DNA of 64,000 nt, taken from assembly GCA_030147525.1 (NCBI GenBank), contig JASBVF010000016.1:186001-250000 (forward strand). Direction: 5' to 3'. Of the stretch, positions 1 to 7,370 are shown piece after piece (the first letter of the stretch is position 1; every line of letters starts with the position of its first letter). Position numbers and translations under genes: made by a program. Below the pieces are notes generated by a model. It saw only the letters and a program-made list of their open reading frames with translations. It did no database searches and was not told where the DNA came from. The stretch comes from Bacteroidota bacterium (GTDB taxonomy: Bacteria; Bacteroidota; Bacteroidia; Chitinophagales; Saprospiraceae).

Positions 1-965
1 TTGCGGATTGTTTTGGTAATCTGGGCTTTCAGAAACTCATCTTCGTGCAGGTTTTTACCGCCCTCGTCCGTGTCGTTTTTCCACAAAGCCGGAAACATCC
101 GTTCGATATCGACCGGCATCATACCGGCAAAAATGGCATTGCGGCTGTACTGCGTCGCCGTTGGCAGTATGCTGAAAAAATAATCCTCGTCTTCCACCCG
201 GAAAAGTTCGGAAATGATCGGCTCAATAACCCGCCACTGATCGTAGCGGAGGTTGTCGAGCAGCAGCATGACGGTCGGTACTTCTTCGCTCAACTGCGGG
301 AAAACCTTGCGACGCATAAGGTTATGGGACATTACCGGTGCTTCGGCTTTATCATTCACCCAGTTTTCATAATTTTTGACCACGTAGCGGCTGAACTCCG
401 AGTTCGCCTCGCTTTTTTGGGTGGATAAAATATCGCCCATTGCAGTGGATTCGGAATGGTCGATTTTGATTTCCCAGTTGATGAGTTTGCGGTAAATCTC
501 CACCCATTCTTCGTAGCGTGGTCCGCTGTTGATCTGCATGGACAACATGCGAAACTCCTGCTGGTAGTCGGAAGTGGTTTTTTCCCGAACGAGGCGTTTA
601 TTGTCGATGATTTTTTTCAACGTCAGCAGGATCTGGTTGGGATTCACCGGTTTGATGAGGTAGTCGGAGATCTGGGAGCCGATCGCTTCCTCCATGATGT
701 CTTCCGCCTCGTTTTTTGTGATCATCACGACGGGCAGGAGCGGATTGTTCTCTTTGATTTTTGCGAGGGTCTCCAATCCGGTGAGGCCGGGCATACTTTC
801 ATCGAGGAAAACGACGTCGAAATCTTTTGCCGTATCGCATTCTTCCAGCGCATCGTGGCCGTTGGTGACGGTGACGACGTCGTAGCCTTTTTTCTCCAAA
901 AACATGAGTTGGGGTTTAAGTAAGTCAATTTCGTCGTCTGCCCAGAGGATTTTTATTTTATCCAT
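1..965 (-). CDS. porX: PorX, T9SS two-component response regulator with PglZ domain (C-terminus cut by window edge)
   Basis: Read on the minus strand from ATG at 965, open to position 3 (321 codons), so the C-terminus lies outside the window. Residues 1-120 are a receiver domain: acidic pair D10-D11, phosphoacceptor near D55 in FLDESMPG, and the conserved K in YLIKPVNPNQ. After a helical linker comes a PglZ/alkaline-phosphatase-like domain with LLLDNLRYDQW and LPTATQYSRNAIF, the metal-binding and nucleophile regions of PorX. In the family PorX pairs with histidine kinase PorY, contacts the secretion machinery and an ECF sigma factor, and controls T9SS genes; its PglZ domain has phosphodiesterase activity on nucleotides. 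The next gene is divergent, with 420 bp between. Assignment is strong because both domains occur in PorX order. Confidence 0.95.
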   Translation of the reverse strand, partial: MDKIKILWADDEIDLLKPQLMFLEKKGYDVVTVTNGHDALEECDTAKDFDVVFLDESMPGLTGLETLAKIKENNPLLPVVMITKNEAEDIMEEAIGSQISDYLIKPVNPNQILLTLKKIIDNKRLVREKTTSDYQQEFRMLSMQINSGPRYEEWVEIYRKLINWEIKIDHSESTAMGDILSTQKSEANSEFSRYVVKNYENWVNDKAEAPVMSHNLMRRKVFPQLSEEVPTVMLLLDNLRYDQWRVIEPIISELFRVEDEDYFFSILPTATQYSRNAIFAGMMPVDIERMFPALWKNDTDEGGKNLHEDEFLKAQITKTIR

Positions 966-1385
966 AATAATGAGTGGTTTACGATTGGTTTATAAAAAAA
1001 TATGTAAATGTATTGTTACTTTTCTTGAAATACTGGTCTTAACGTTAACCTGTATGATTCATCAAAAACACCATTTCGAAACTCCCCTTGAAGCATCAAT
1101 TAGATTCCCATGCTTTATGAGCCAAGCCTCAAAACATCAGATGCGATTTTCTGCTAAGTTAAACCTTTGAAAGCAAAAGCCCGGCGACTGTTTGCCGGGC
1201 TTTATCTTTTTCTGAACGACCGCCCTTCCGCCTTTATTTTAACATTTTCCAAATCAAATCGATCGACCGTCCAAATCTCATTGGTCGCAAAAAACAAAGG
1301 TTTTGTAAAAATTCCGGTAACACTTCCGGAAAGATTCTGTTTTTTCGGACAAAACTTTCATTTCGAAAACAAAATTATTTCAAAC
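966..1385. other. Divergent intergenic region, 420 bp
   Basis: This region separates porX (minus) from the LolA-like gene (plus). I see no credible ORF or tRNA. It must hold both promoters. The one clear structure is a terminator-like GC hairpin at 1179-1200, described separately, which is unexpected between divergent genes. The 60 bases before 1386 are A/T-rich, typical of Bacteroidota leaders. Confidence 0.5.
1179..1213 (+). terminator. Terminator-like hairpin in a divergent intergenic region
   Basis: Arms GCCCGGC (1179-1185) and GCCGGGC (1194-1200) form a 7-bp GC stem with an 8-nt loop, followed on the plus strand by TTTATCTTTTT. The minus strand also has a T-rich tail, so it could work both ways. 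No annotated gene ends here. It may end a small RNA transcribed from about 1000-1180, or act as an attenuator in the porX leader. Confidence 0.55.
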
Positions 1386-2114
1386 ATGAAAAAACTCTCC
1401 GGAATCCTCACCCTCGTGGCTTTTCTGTGTGCAGCCACCCTTACGCAAGCTCAAAGCGTGGATGAAATTTTGAAAAACTATTTCGAAGTCGTCGGCAGTC
1501 CTGACATCTGGAAAGCTAAAAAAACCATGAAAATCACCGGTTCTTCCGAAAACATGGGCATGACCTTTCCCGTCACTGTTTCTTCCATGCGGCCCAACCT
1601 GCAAAAAGTTGAAGTCAGCATCCAGGGCCAGCAATACGTCGAGGCTTTCGACGGCGAAACAGCCTGGACCATCAACCCGTTCATGGGCAGCACCGAGCCT
1701 TCCAAAAAGACCGATGATGAGACGAAAGAAGCCGCCAAGCAAATGTTCGAAGACGAACTCATCGACTGGAAAGCCAAAGGCCACACCCTGACCGTGGAAG
1801 GCAAAGAAGAAATCGACGGCGCCGAAACCATCAAACTCAAAATGGTCAAAAAATCGGGCGACGAGGTCATCTACTTCTTCGATGCCGAAAACTACGTGCC
1901 CATCATGATGCGCAGCTACGTGAATTTTGGCCCGATGAAAGGCAAGGCCGTGGATGTTTACGTCAGCGATTACCAGGAAGTCGGTGACGTGATGATGCCC
2001 CTTTCCATGGAGCAAAAAGTGGATGGCCAGACTTTTATGAAAATGAAAATGGAAAAAGTGGAATTCAACGTGCCGATGGAGAAGGATTCATTCGTGATGC
2101 CGAAGAAAGACTAA
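1386..2114 (+). CDS. Secreted LolA-like / outer-membrane lipoprotein-sorting-like protein
   Basis: The protein has 242 residues from ATG 1386. This start is chosen because MKKLSGILTLVAFLCAATL begins a good signal peptide ending near TQAQS; an upstream in-frame extension has no signal character. The mature part is an antiparallel-beta pattern (FDGETAWTINPF, VIYFFDAENYVPIMMRSY, MPLSMEQKVDG) resembling the LolA/LolB-like fold of Bacteroidota proteins named outer membrane lipoprotein-sorting protein. True LolA function is not shown; many such proteins are of unknown role. The gene is followed by a strong terminator at 2129-2166, so it is probably monocistronic. Confidence 0.7.
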   Translation: MKKLSGILTLVAFLCAATLTQAQSVDEILKNYFEVVGSPDIWKAKKTMKITGSSENMGMTFPVTVSSMRPNLQKVEVSIQGQQYVEAFDGETAWTINPFMGSTEPSKKTDDETKEAAKQMFEDELIDWKAKGHTLTVEGKEEIDGAETIKLKMVKKSGDEVIYFFDAENYVPIMMRSYVNFGPMKGKAVDVYVSDYQEVGDVMMPLSMEQKVDGQTFMKMKMEKVEFNVPMEKDSFVMPKKD

Positions 2115-2128
2115 CTCCCCCCGAAAAA

Positions 2129-2166
2129 AACGATCCGTCAATTAACTCTGGCGGGTCGTTTTCTTT
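2129..2166 (+). terminator. Rho-independent terminator after the LolA-like gene
   Basis: Arms AACGATCCG (2129-2137) and CGGGTCGTT (2152-2160) form a 9-bp stem with one T-G pair and a 14-nt loop, followed by TTCTTTTTT. Confidence 0.85.
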
Positions 2167-2200
2167 TTTGGAACAACGTCAACTAACAAAAAACAAGCAC

Positions 2201-5200
2201 ATGAAAAACATACCTACCCTTGTCTTTTTACTTTGCTTCGCAACCTTCATTTCAGCTCAAAATCAACCCCTGCAAATCTCCTTCGGCAACCTCCACGCCC
2301 GCAGCATCGGCCCGGCCGTGATGAGCGGGCGCATCACCACGCTCGACGGCGTGCATAAAAATCCGCAGGTGATCTACATCGGGGCGGCCAGCGGCGGCAT
2401 CTGGAAAAGCACCAGCGGCGGCGCCTCGTTTTCGCCCGTTTTTGACGAACACACCCAGTCCATCGGCGACATCTGCATCGATCAAAACCACCCCGACACC
2501 GTGTGGGTGGGCACCGGCGAGCCGTGGGTGCGCAACAGTGTGTCCGTCGGCACCGGCATTTACGTGACCACCAACGGTGGCAGAAGCTGGGAATTCAAAG
2601 GACTCGGCGACTCCGAGCGCATCAGCCAGGTCATCGTCGATCCCAACAATTCCGGCACGATCTACGTCGCAGCGCAGGGCCACCTCTGGGGGCCGAACGA
2701 GGAGCGGGGCGTTTATAAAACCACCGACTTCGGCGCCACCTGGCAGCGGATTTTATACGTCGATGAAAACACCGGCGCTGCCGACCTGAGCATGGACCCC
2801 ACGAATCCAAACGTACTCTACGCCGCCATGTGGGAGCATCGACGCTCGCCCGATTTTTTCAACTCCGGCGGCAAGGGGAGCGGTCTTTTTAAAACAACCG
2901 ACGGCGGCAAATCCTGGCAAAAAATCACGACTGAAAACGGTTTGCCCACCGGCATCCTCGGAAGGATGGCCGTTGCCGTTGCTCCTTCGAACCCCAACGT
3001 TGTTTACCTCACCGTCGAAGCGGAAAAGCAGGCAGATAAGGGCCTCTACAAGTCCACCGATGCCGGGAAGACTTTTAAAAAAATCAACGGCGATTTCAAC
3101 ATGACGGTGCGTCCGTTCTATTTCTCCCGCCTCGACGTGGATCCCACCGACGAAAAAAAGGTGTTCAAATGCGGCCTCTATCTATCTATCAGCGAGGATG
3201 GCGGTGAATCCTTCCGAGCTGTGGGCAGCGGCGTGCATTCCGACATTCATGCCGTTTGGGTCAACCCCTCTAACCCGAAACAGATCATCATCGGCACCGA
3301 CGGCGGCGGCTACCGCTCGCTCGACGGGGGGTATCTTTTTGAAATGTTTATGGACCTGCCGCTCTCGCAGTTTTACCACGTGAGCGTGGACGACGAGGAA
3401 CCGTACAACGTGTACGGCGGCCTCCAGGACAACGGCACCTGGTACGGCCCAAGCAGCAGCGCCGGCGGCATTCAGAATAAAAACTGGGAACTGAGCTATT
3501 ACGGCGACGGCTTCTTTTCCTTCCGGCACCCCACCGACCCGGACGTCGTTTACTCAGAATCGCAGGGCGGTTACCTCGTCCGCTACAACAAATCCGATGG
3601 GCAGGCAAAGGACATCCGCCCGCTGCCTGCAGAGGGCGAACCGGAGTACCGTTTCAATTGGAATTCGCCCATCCACCTCAGTCCTAACAACCCGGAGCGG
3701 ATGTACTTCGGCGCCCAGTTTTTGTTCATGACCGAAGACCGGGGCAACAGTTGGAAAAAAATCTCGCCCGACCTCACCACCAACGATCCACAACGCCAGC
3801 GCCAGAAAAAATCCGGCGGCCTCTCCATCGATAACTCCGGCGCTGAAAACAATACCACGATCTACGCCATCGCCGAGTCGCCCGTGGATGAAAAAATTAT
3901 CTGGGTAGGCACCGACGACGGCAACGTACAGGTGACCTCCGACGCCGGAAAAACCTGGGCGAACACCGCTGCCAGCATGCCCGGCTTGCCCGCCGGACTT
4001 TGGGTGACGCAGGTCGAGCCGAGCCGTTTCAACAAAAATACCTGCTACGTGACGGTGGACGGCCACCGCTCCGGCGACAAAAAACCTTACGTTTTTAAAA
4101 CCAACGATTTGGGTAAAACCTGGACCTCGCTCGTCACGCCCGACGTGGAAGGATACGCCCACGTCATCCGGGAGGATCTGGAAAATCCGAATTTATTGTT
4201 CCTCGGCACCGAGTTCGGACTTTACCTTTCCGTGGATGGCGGCCAGTCGTGGAAGCGTTTCACCGATGTACCGAAAGTCGGCGTGTACGCCCTGGCCATT
4301 CAGCCCCGTGAGGCGGCGCTGGTGATCGGTACGCACGGCCGGGGCATTTACATCCTCGACGACCTGACGCCGCTGCGCCAGATCACGCCGGAGGTTGCGG
4401 AGCAAACGCTGCATTTTTTCAAAACAAAACCCGCCTACATTCGCCTGCCGAGAAGCGGCGAGCCGTTCGGCGGGGCCGGGAATTTTGTGGGTGAAAACCC
4501 GAAGGACGTGGCCTACATCACGTATTTTATGAAAAAACGCCACGTCTTCGGCAGCATGACGATGGAGGTGTACGGTCCCGACGGCCGCCTCGTCAAGGAA
4601 CTGACACCCGGCAAGAGCGGCGGCATCAACATCGTTGAATTGCCGACCCGCCTGCCGATGCCGAAGGCGGCTCCCACGAAAAACATGCAGGCGCTTGGCG
4701 GTTCACTCTATCCACCTACTTTGCCGGAGGGGCAGTACACGGTAAAAATCCTGAAAGGCAAGGAGGAATTCACCACCACCGTCGATCTGCAATTCGACCC
4801 GAAAGCCGGCCAGCGCTACCCCGCCGCCGACCGGAAGTTGTCCCTCGAAACGCAGATGCGCCTCTACGACATGACCGAGCAACTGGCCTACATCTACGCC
4901 GCCATGGAAGACATGCACACGCAGGCGGCTGACCGCTCCGGCAAGGCCGGTAAAAAACTGGCGGCTTCCCTCACCGTTTTTTCAAAAGACGTGGAAAAAA
5001 CCAAAAACGGCCTCGTCGCCCTCGAAGGCGACGGCTATGTGGACGAAGGTTCCAACCTCCGGGAAGACATTTCGACGCTGGCCATGCGGGTGAGCAACTA
5101 CCCTGGCAAACCCTCCGAAGCGCAACTCCGCCAGACGAACCTGCTGGAAAAGCGCATGGCCGAAGTGCAGACGAAGTTTGAAAATTTTAAAATGCAGATG

Positions 5201-5281
5201 AACAAGCTGAACGGGCAGTTGGAGAAGGAAGGAGGGGAGGTTTTGAAGATTAAGACTTGGGGGGAGTTTAAGGCGGGGTAA
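2201..5281 (+). CDS. Large secreted VPS10/sortilin-type BNR beta-propeller protein
   Basis: The protein has 1026 residues from ATG 2201, chosen over an upstream TTG because it starts the signal peptide MKNIPTLVFLLCFATFISAQ. Residues 30 to about 740 carry repeated Asp-box/BNR motifs (TTNGGRSWEF, TTDGGKSWQK, STDAGKTFKK, TSDAGKTWAN, TNDLGKTWTS, SVDGGQSWKR), the blades of a sortilin/VPS10-like propeller. The remaining 280 residues include a beta-sandwich-like segment and a C-terminal helical region. Related Bacteroidota proteins are often called glycosyl hydrolases or WD40/YVTN/BNR proteins; no hydrolytic activity can be read from the sequence. The protein is presumably exported, but it has no T9SS C-terminal signal, so periplasmic or surface location is open. 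It stands alone behind a terminator. Confidence 0.85.
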   Translation: MKNIPTLVFLLCFATFISAQNQPLQISFGNLHARSIGPAVMSGRITTLDGVHKNPQVIYIGAASGGIWKSTSGGASFSPVFDEHTQSIGDICIDQNHPDTVWVGTGEPWVRNSVSVGTGIYVTTNGGRSWEFKGLGDSERISQVIVDPNNSGTIYVAAQGHLWGPNEERGVYKTTDFGATWQRILYVDENTGAADLSMDPTNPNVLYAAMWEHRRSPDFFNSGGKGSGLFKTTDGGKSWQKITTENGLPTGILGRMAVAVAPSNPNVVYLTVEAEKQADKGLYKSTDAGKTFKKINGDFNMTVRPFYFSRLDVDPTDEKKVFKCGLYLSISEDGGESFRAVGSGVHSDIHAVWVNPSNPKQIIIGTDGGGYRSLDGGYLFEMFMDLPLSQFYHVSVDDEEPYNVYGGLQDNGTWYGPSSSAGGIQNKNWELSYYGDGFFSFRHPTDPDVVYSESQGGYLVRYNKSDGQAKDIRPLPAEGEPEYRFNWNSPIHLSPNNPERMYFGAQFLFMTEDRGNSWKKISPDLTTNDPQRQRQKKSGGLSIDNSGAENNTTIYAIAESPVDEKIIWVGTDDGNVQVTSDAGKTWANTAASMPGLPAGLWVTQVEPSRFNKNTCYVTVDGHRSGDKKPYVFKTNDLGKTWTSLVTPDVEGYAHVIREDLENPNLLFLGTEFGLYLSVDGGQSWKRFTDVPKVGVYALAIQPREAALVIGTHGRGIYILDDLTPLRQITPEVAEQTLHFFKTKPAYIRLPRSGEPFGGAGNFVGENPKDVAYITYFMKKRHVFGSMTMEVYGPDGRLVKELTPGKSGGINIVELPTRLPMPKAAPTKNMQALGGSLYPPTLPEGQYTVKILKGKEEFTTTVDLQFDPKAGQRYPAADRKLSLETQMRLYDMTEQLAYIYAAMEDMHTQAADRSGKAGKKLAASLTVFSKDVEKTKNGLVALEGDGYVDEGSNLREDISTLAMRVSNYPGKPSEAQLRQTNLLEKRMAEVQTKFENFKMQMNKLNGQLEKEGGEVLKIKTWGEFKAG

Positions 5282-5300
5282 ACCCTAAGGCTGAAATGTA

Positions 5301-5379
5301 TTGAAATTGAGATATTGAAAATCGCAGACTCACATAAGTAAATTGGCGGAGTGTGTTGGTTTTAATATCTCAATTTCAA
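5301..5379. repeat. Long-armed intergenic inverted repeat
   Basis: TTGAAATTGAGATATTGAAA (5301-5320) is mirrored by TTTAATATCTCAATTTCAA (5361-5379). The arms match except for one extra base; the spacer is 40 nt. It lies between the 3' ends of two convergent genes, has no U-tract and is AT-rich. It may be a bidirectional terminator or the edge of the accessory patch that follows. Confidence 0.7.
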
Positions 5380-5471
5380 CGATTGGACGGCGTCAAGCTA
5401 TAGCTACAAGAGTCGGTAAGGAATTGTTTTCTCAGCCTGAACTATTTTTTCATCAGTTTGTGGCTGTAACG

Positions 5472-6137
5472 TTATTCAACAGAAACGATAAAATTGACCG
5501 TATCCAGACGAATTACATTTCTTGCTGTGTCTTTCAGTTCTGATATTACCCTCATGGGATATGCTCCCTTTGTTTCAAAATAATGTCTGAATAAGGGCAT
5601 TTTGTCATTAACGAGATATGTTGTCCCAAGAACAAAATCGGGGGTGTTTTCTTTAGAGAATGTGCGTATAGTCATTTCCGAATTTGGTGGTTTGACAGAT
5701 ACGACTGTGAAATCAAGGTAATTGCCTGAGTTAATTGTGAGCCCATTTTCATAAATTATTCCAATCGGCATACCTTTTTCCTCGATCAACTCCCCTTTTT
5801 GACTAAATCTTTGCGCAAACATTGCTGAGCCATCTCCAACTGAGTTATAGAAGTAATAGGATTCGATACTTCCATTTGGATAATAGTAACAAGTTGAACC
5901 AACTTGTTTTCCGTTACTGAAATGAGCCTTTACCTTTAAATTTCCATTCTCATAAAACCAAAGCCCCAAGCTGTCTTCCTTCAAATCATCGTTATACCAA
6001 ACCCTTGATTTTAATTTTCCATTATCAAAAAAGTCATCATGAAAATATTGGCGTTCTACAGAATGCTCAGCATTGTTGTCAAATTGGCAGCCAATCGTAA
6101 ATAAAACGACTATGAGATAAGCATAATTAGCAGCCAT
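5472..6137 (-). CDS. Putative lipoprotein with MORN/YwqK-like repeats
   Basis: The protein has 221 residues from ATG 6137. The N-terminus YAYLIVVLFTIGC looks like a lipoprotein signal with Cys at about residue 17. Residues 30-125 contain repeated strand-turn units (NGKLKSRVWYNDD, YENGNLKVKAHFSNGK, YPNGSIESYYFY), typical of MORN/YwqK-like antitoxin-family repeats. The C-terminal 90 residues are unrecognised. The gene is visibly more AT-rich, with many AAA/AAT/TTT codons, than the GC-richer genes on both sides, which suggests recent acquisition. It lies on the same strand as, and just downstream of, the DUF4240 / GIY-YIG-like cassette. A link to toxin-immunity function is inference only. Confidence 0.65.
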   Translation of the reverse strand: MAANYAYLIVVLFTIGCQFDNNAEHSVERQYFHDDFFDNGKLKSRVWYNDDLKEDSLGLWFYENGNLKVKAHFSNGKQVGSTCYYYPNGSIESYYFYNSVGDGSAMFAQRFSQKGELIEEKGMPIGIIYENGLTINSGNYLDFTVVSVKPPNSEMTIRTFSKENTPDFVLGTTYLVNDKMPLFRHYFETKGAYPMRVISELKDTARNVIRLDTVNFIVSVE

Positions 6138-6292
6138 TTTCAGCGATTGTTGTTTGGAAGAAACTGTTTTTTCAGATGTCAGTACCCTGTTGTTGCAAGT
6201 ATACCCCTCCCCCTTCGTTCCTGCAAGTGTTCAGCGCTGCGGCACTTGCGGCCTGCACACTTCCTGGTACCAGATCCCTTCCGTTTAGTATG

Positions 6293-6610
6293 TCAATTTT
6301 TAGACCTCCCAGGATTTCCAGGAGGGCGAGAACCTTTTTCCTTTTCATACTCGTCAATGTAAGAGTCTTCCAATTCTCTTGCTTTGGCCCTGCCGGGAAT
6401 ACCTGTCGCAAGGATTTTGGCAAAAAAACAAGCCCAATGCATGGCCCGGTTCAGGAAACTTACTTGTTCGTTTGCTCTCGGGGAGCTGCCATCCTTGTTG
6501 AGTGGCTTGCCGCAAATGCCGTACTTGTGAACATCATTGACCCGGCGGTCACGGATTTCGTAGAGGTGATGTTCGGCATCGTTCTCGTTTGCGTTGCCGT
6601 GTTTAGCCAT
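6293..6610 (-). CDS. Small GIY-YIG/URI-like predicted nuclease, cassette copy A
   Basis: The protein has 105 residues, ATG 6610. After a short polar N-terminus it has HHLYEIRDR (residues 14-22) and HKYGICGKPL (29-38), which fit the paired strands of GIY-YIG/URI-fold nucleases, then SPRANEQVSFLNR with candidate catalytic Arg, and ARELEDSYIDEYEKEKGSR with a candidate metal-binding Glu. The basic tail ending PPGNPGRSKN resembles C-terminal toxin modules of polymorphic systems. There is no signal peptide. Its start overlaps the end of the upstream DUF4240 gene by 8 nt, indicating translational coupling. A close paralogue begins at 63883 behind another DUF4240 gene. Fold assignment rests on motif order alone and needs a profile search; toxin function is inferred. 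Confidence 0.6.
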   Translation of the reverse strand: MAKHGNANENDAEHHLYEIRDRRVNDVHKYGICGKPLNKDGSSPRANEQVSFLNRAMHWACFFAKILATGIPGRAKARELEDSYIDEYEKEKGSRPPGNPGRSKN

Positions 6611-7211
6611 GTTGCCCTTTGATGCGGTCTTTCAATGGCATTTCACCTGGCCATCCATCCGGATTGCTGAAGGTTTCATACCAATATTCGGTGTATTGAA
6701 AATAATCTTCCTGCCCGGTTTTGAGCTTCCATGCCTCATTCGGCAGGTACAACAAGGCTTCAAAGTCATAGCCTTTTGGCATCATGGAAGGGTCGTTCAG
6801 TACCTGTTCGTAAAAAGTCTTTCCGTTGGCTACGACCAGGCAGCGGGCATATAGAAAAACATCGACGGAAAAATGTTCCGGCCAGGCGTCTTCCGGGGCA
6901 AGTTCTTTGGCGAAGCGCTCCCCGTCAAGGTCGTACAGCTTGCGGGCAAGGATTTCGCTGAATTGCCGGATGTCACGTTCGGAACACTGAGCCAACCGTT
7001 CGACTGCCGGCGCAAGAATGTCTTCGTCCGGCTCCCTGCTCCAATCCAGGAGTTCGATTATTTCCCAAAAGCGGTCTTCATTCATTTCAGGAACTTCGCC
7101 GGGCTGGTCTTGCACAACAATGTGCATTTCTGCATCCGGGTACTTTTGTTGCAAATCCTTCATTCTGGCAGGATCGGCGGCTTTCAGTGGAAGTTTGAGT
7201 GCAGTGGTCAT
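6603..7211 (-). CDS. DUF4240-like protein, probable partner of the GIY-YIG-like protein, copy A
   Basis: The protein has 202 residues, ATG 7211. Residues 1-45 form a small module (LQQKYPDAEMHIVVQD) shared with its paralogue at 63286. From about residue 46 comes the DUF4240 core: MNEDRFWEIIELLDWS, RQFSEILARKLYDLDG, FLYARCLVVANGKTFYEQVL. It is cytoplasmic, with no signal or membrane segment. It is the first gene of a two-gene unit with 6293-6610. A -7 element TAAGTTTG (minus strand, 7251-7258), matching the Bacteroidota TAnnTTTG box, lies about 40 nt upstream; no good -33 box is seen. The neighbour suggests an antitoxin or immunity role, which is not proven; DUF4240 itself has no settled function. 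Confidence 0.7.
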   Translation of the reverse strand: MTTALKLPLKAADPARMKDLQQKYPDAEMHIVVQDQPGEVPEMNEDRFWEIIELLDWSREPDEDILAPAVERLAQCSERDIRQFSEILARKLYDLDGERFAKELAPEDAWPEHFSVDVFLYARCLVVANGKTFYEQVLNDPSMMPKGYDFEALLYLPNEAWKLKTGQEDYFQYTEYWYETFSNPDGWPGEMPLKDRIKGQHG

Positions 7212-7309
7212 GCCGTGATTTTTTTAGTTTTAAAGCTTTTTCAACGACTACAAACTTAACGCTTTTTTAAAAACAGCGCCGCCCGAAATTTGGGTGCATA
7301 CAAAAGCAA

Positions 7310-7346
7310 ATTGCGCCTGCACAACCCAAAGTCGAACAGGCGCAAT
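7310..7346 (-). terminator. Terminator hairpin downstream of gltD
   Basis: ATTGCGCCTG (7310-7319) pairs perfectly with CAGGCGCAAT (7337-7346) around a 17-nt loop. In the minus direction it is followed by TTTGCTTTTG. It lies 25 nt past the gltD stop. Confidence 0.7.
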
Positions 7347-7370
7347 CGTCATTCAGCGCATTACCGGAAT

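Noticed and set aside
1060-1130. A tRNA or other structured RNA suggested by TTCGAAAC in the porX gap
   Set aside because: No acceptor, D or anticodon stem can be drawn around it.
1380-2015. A 211-codon minus-strand frame opposite the LolA-like gene
   Set aside because: The His/Phe/Val-rich product is typical of an antisense shadow, and the plus-strand gene has a signal peptide and a terminator.
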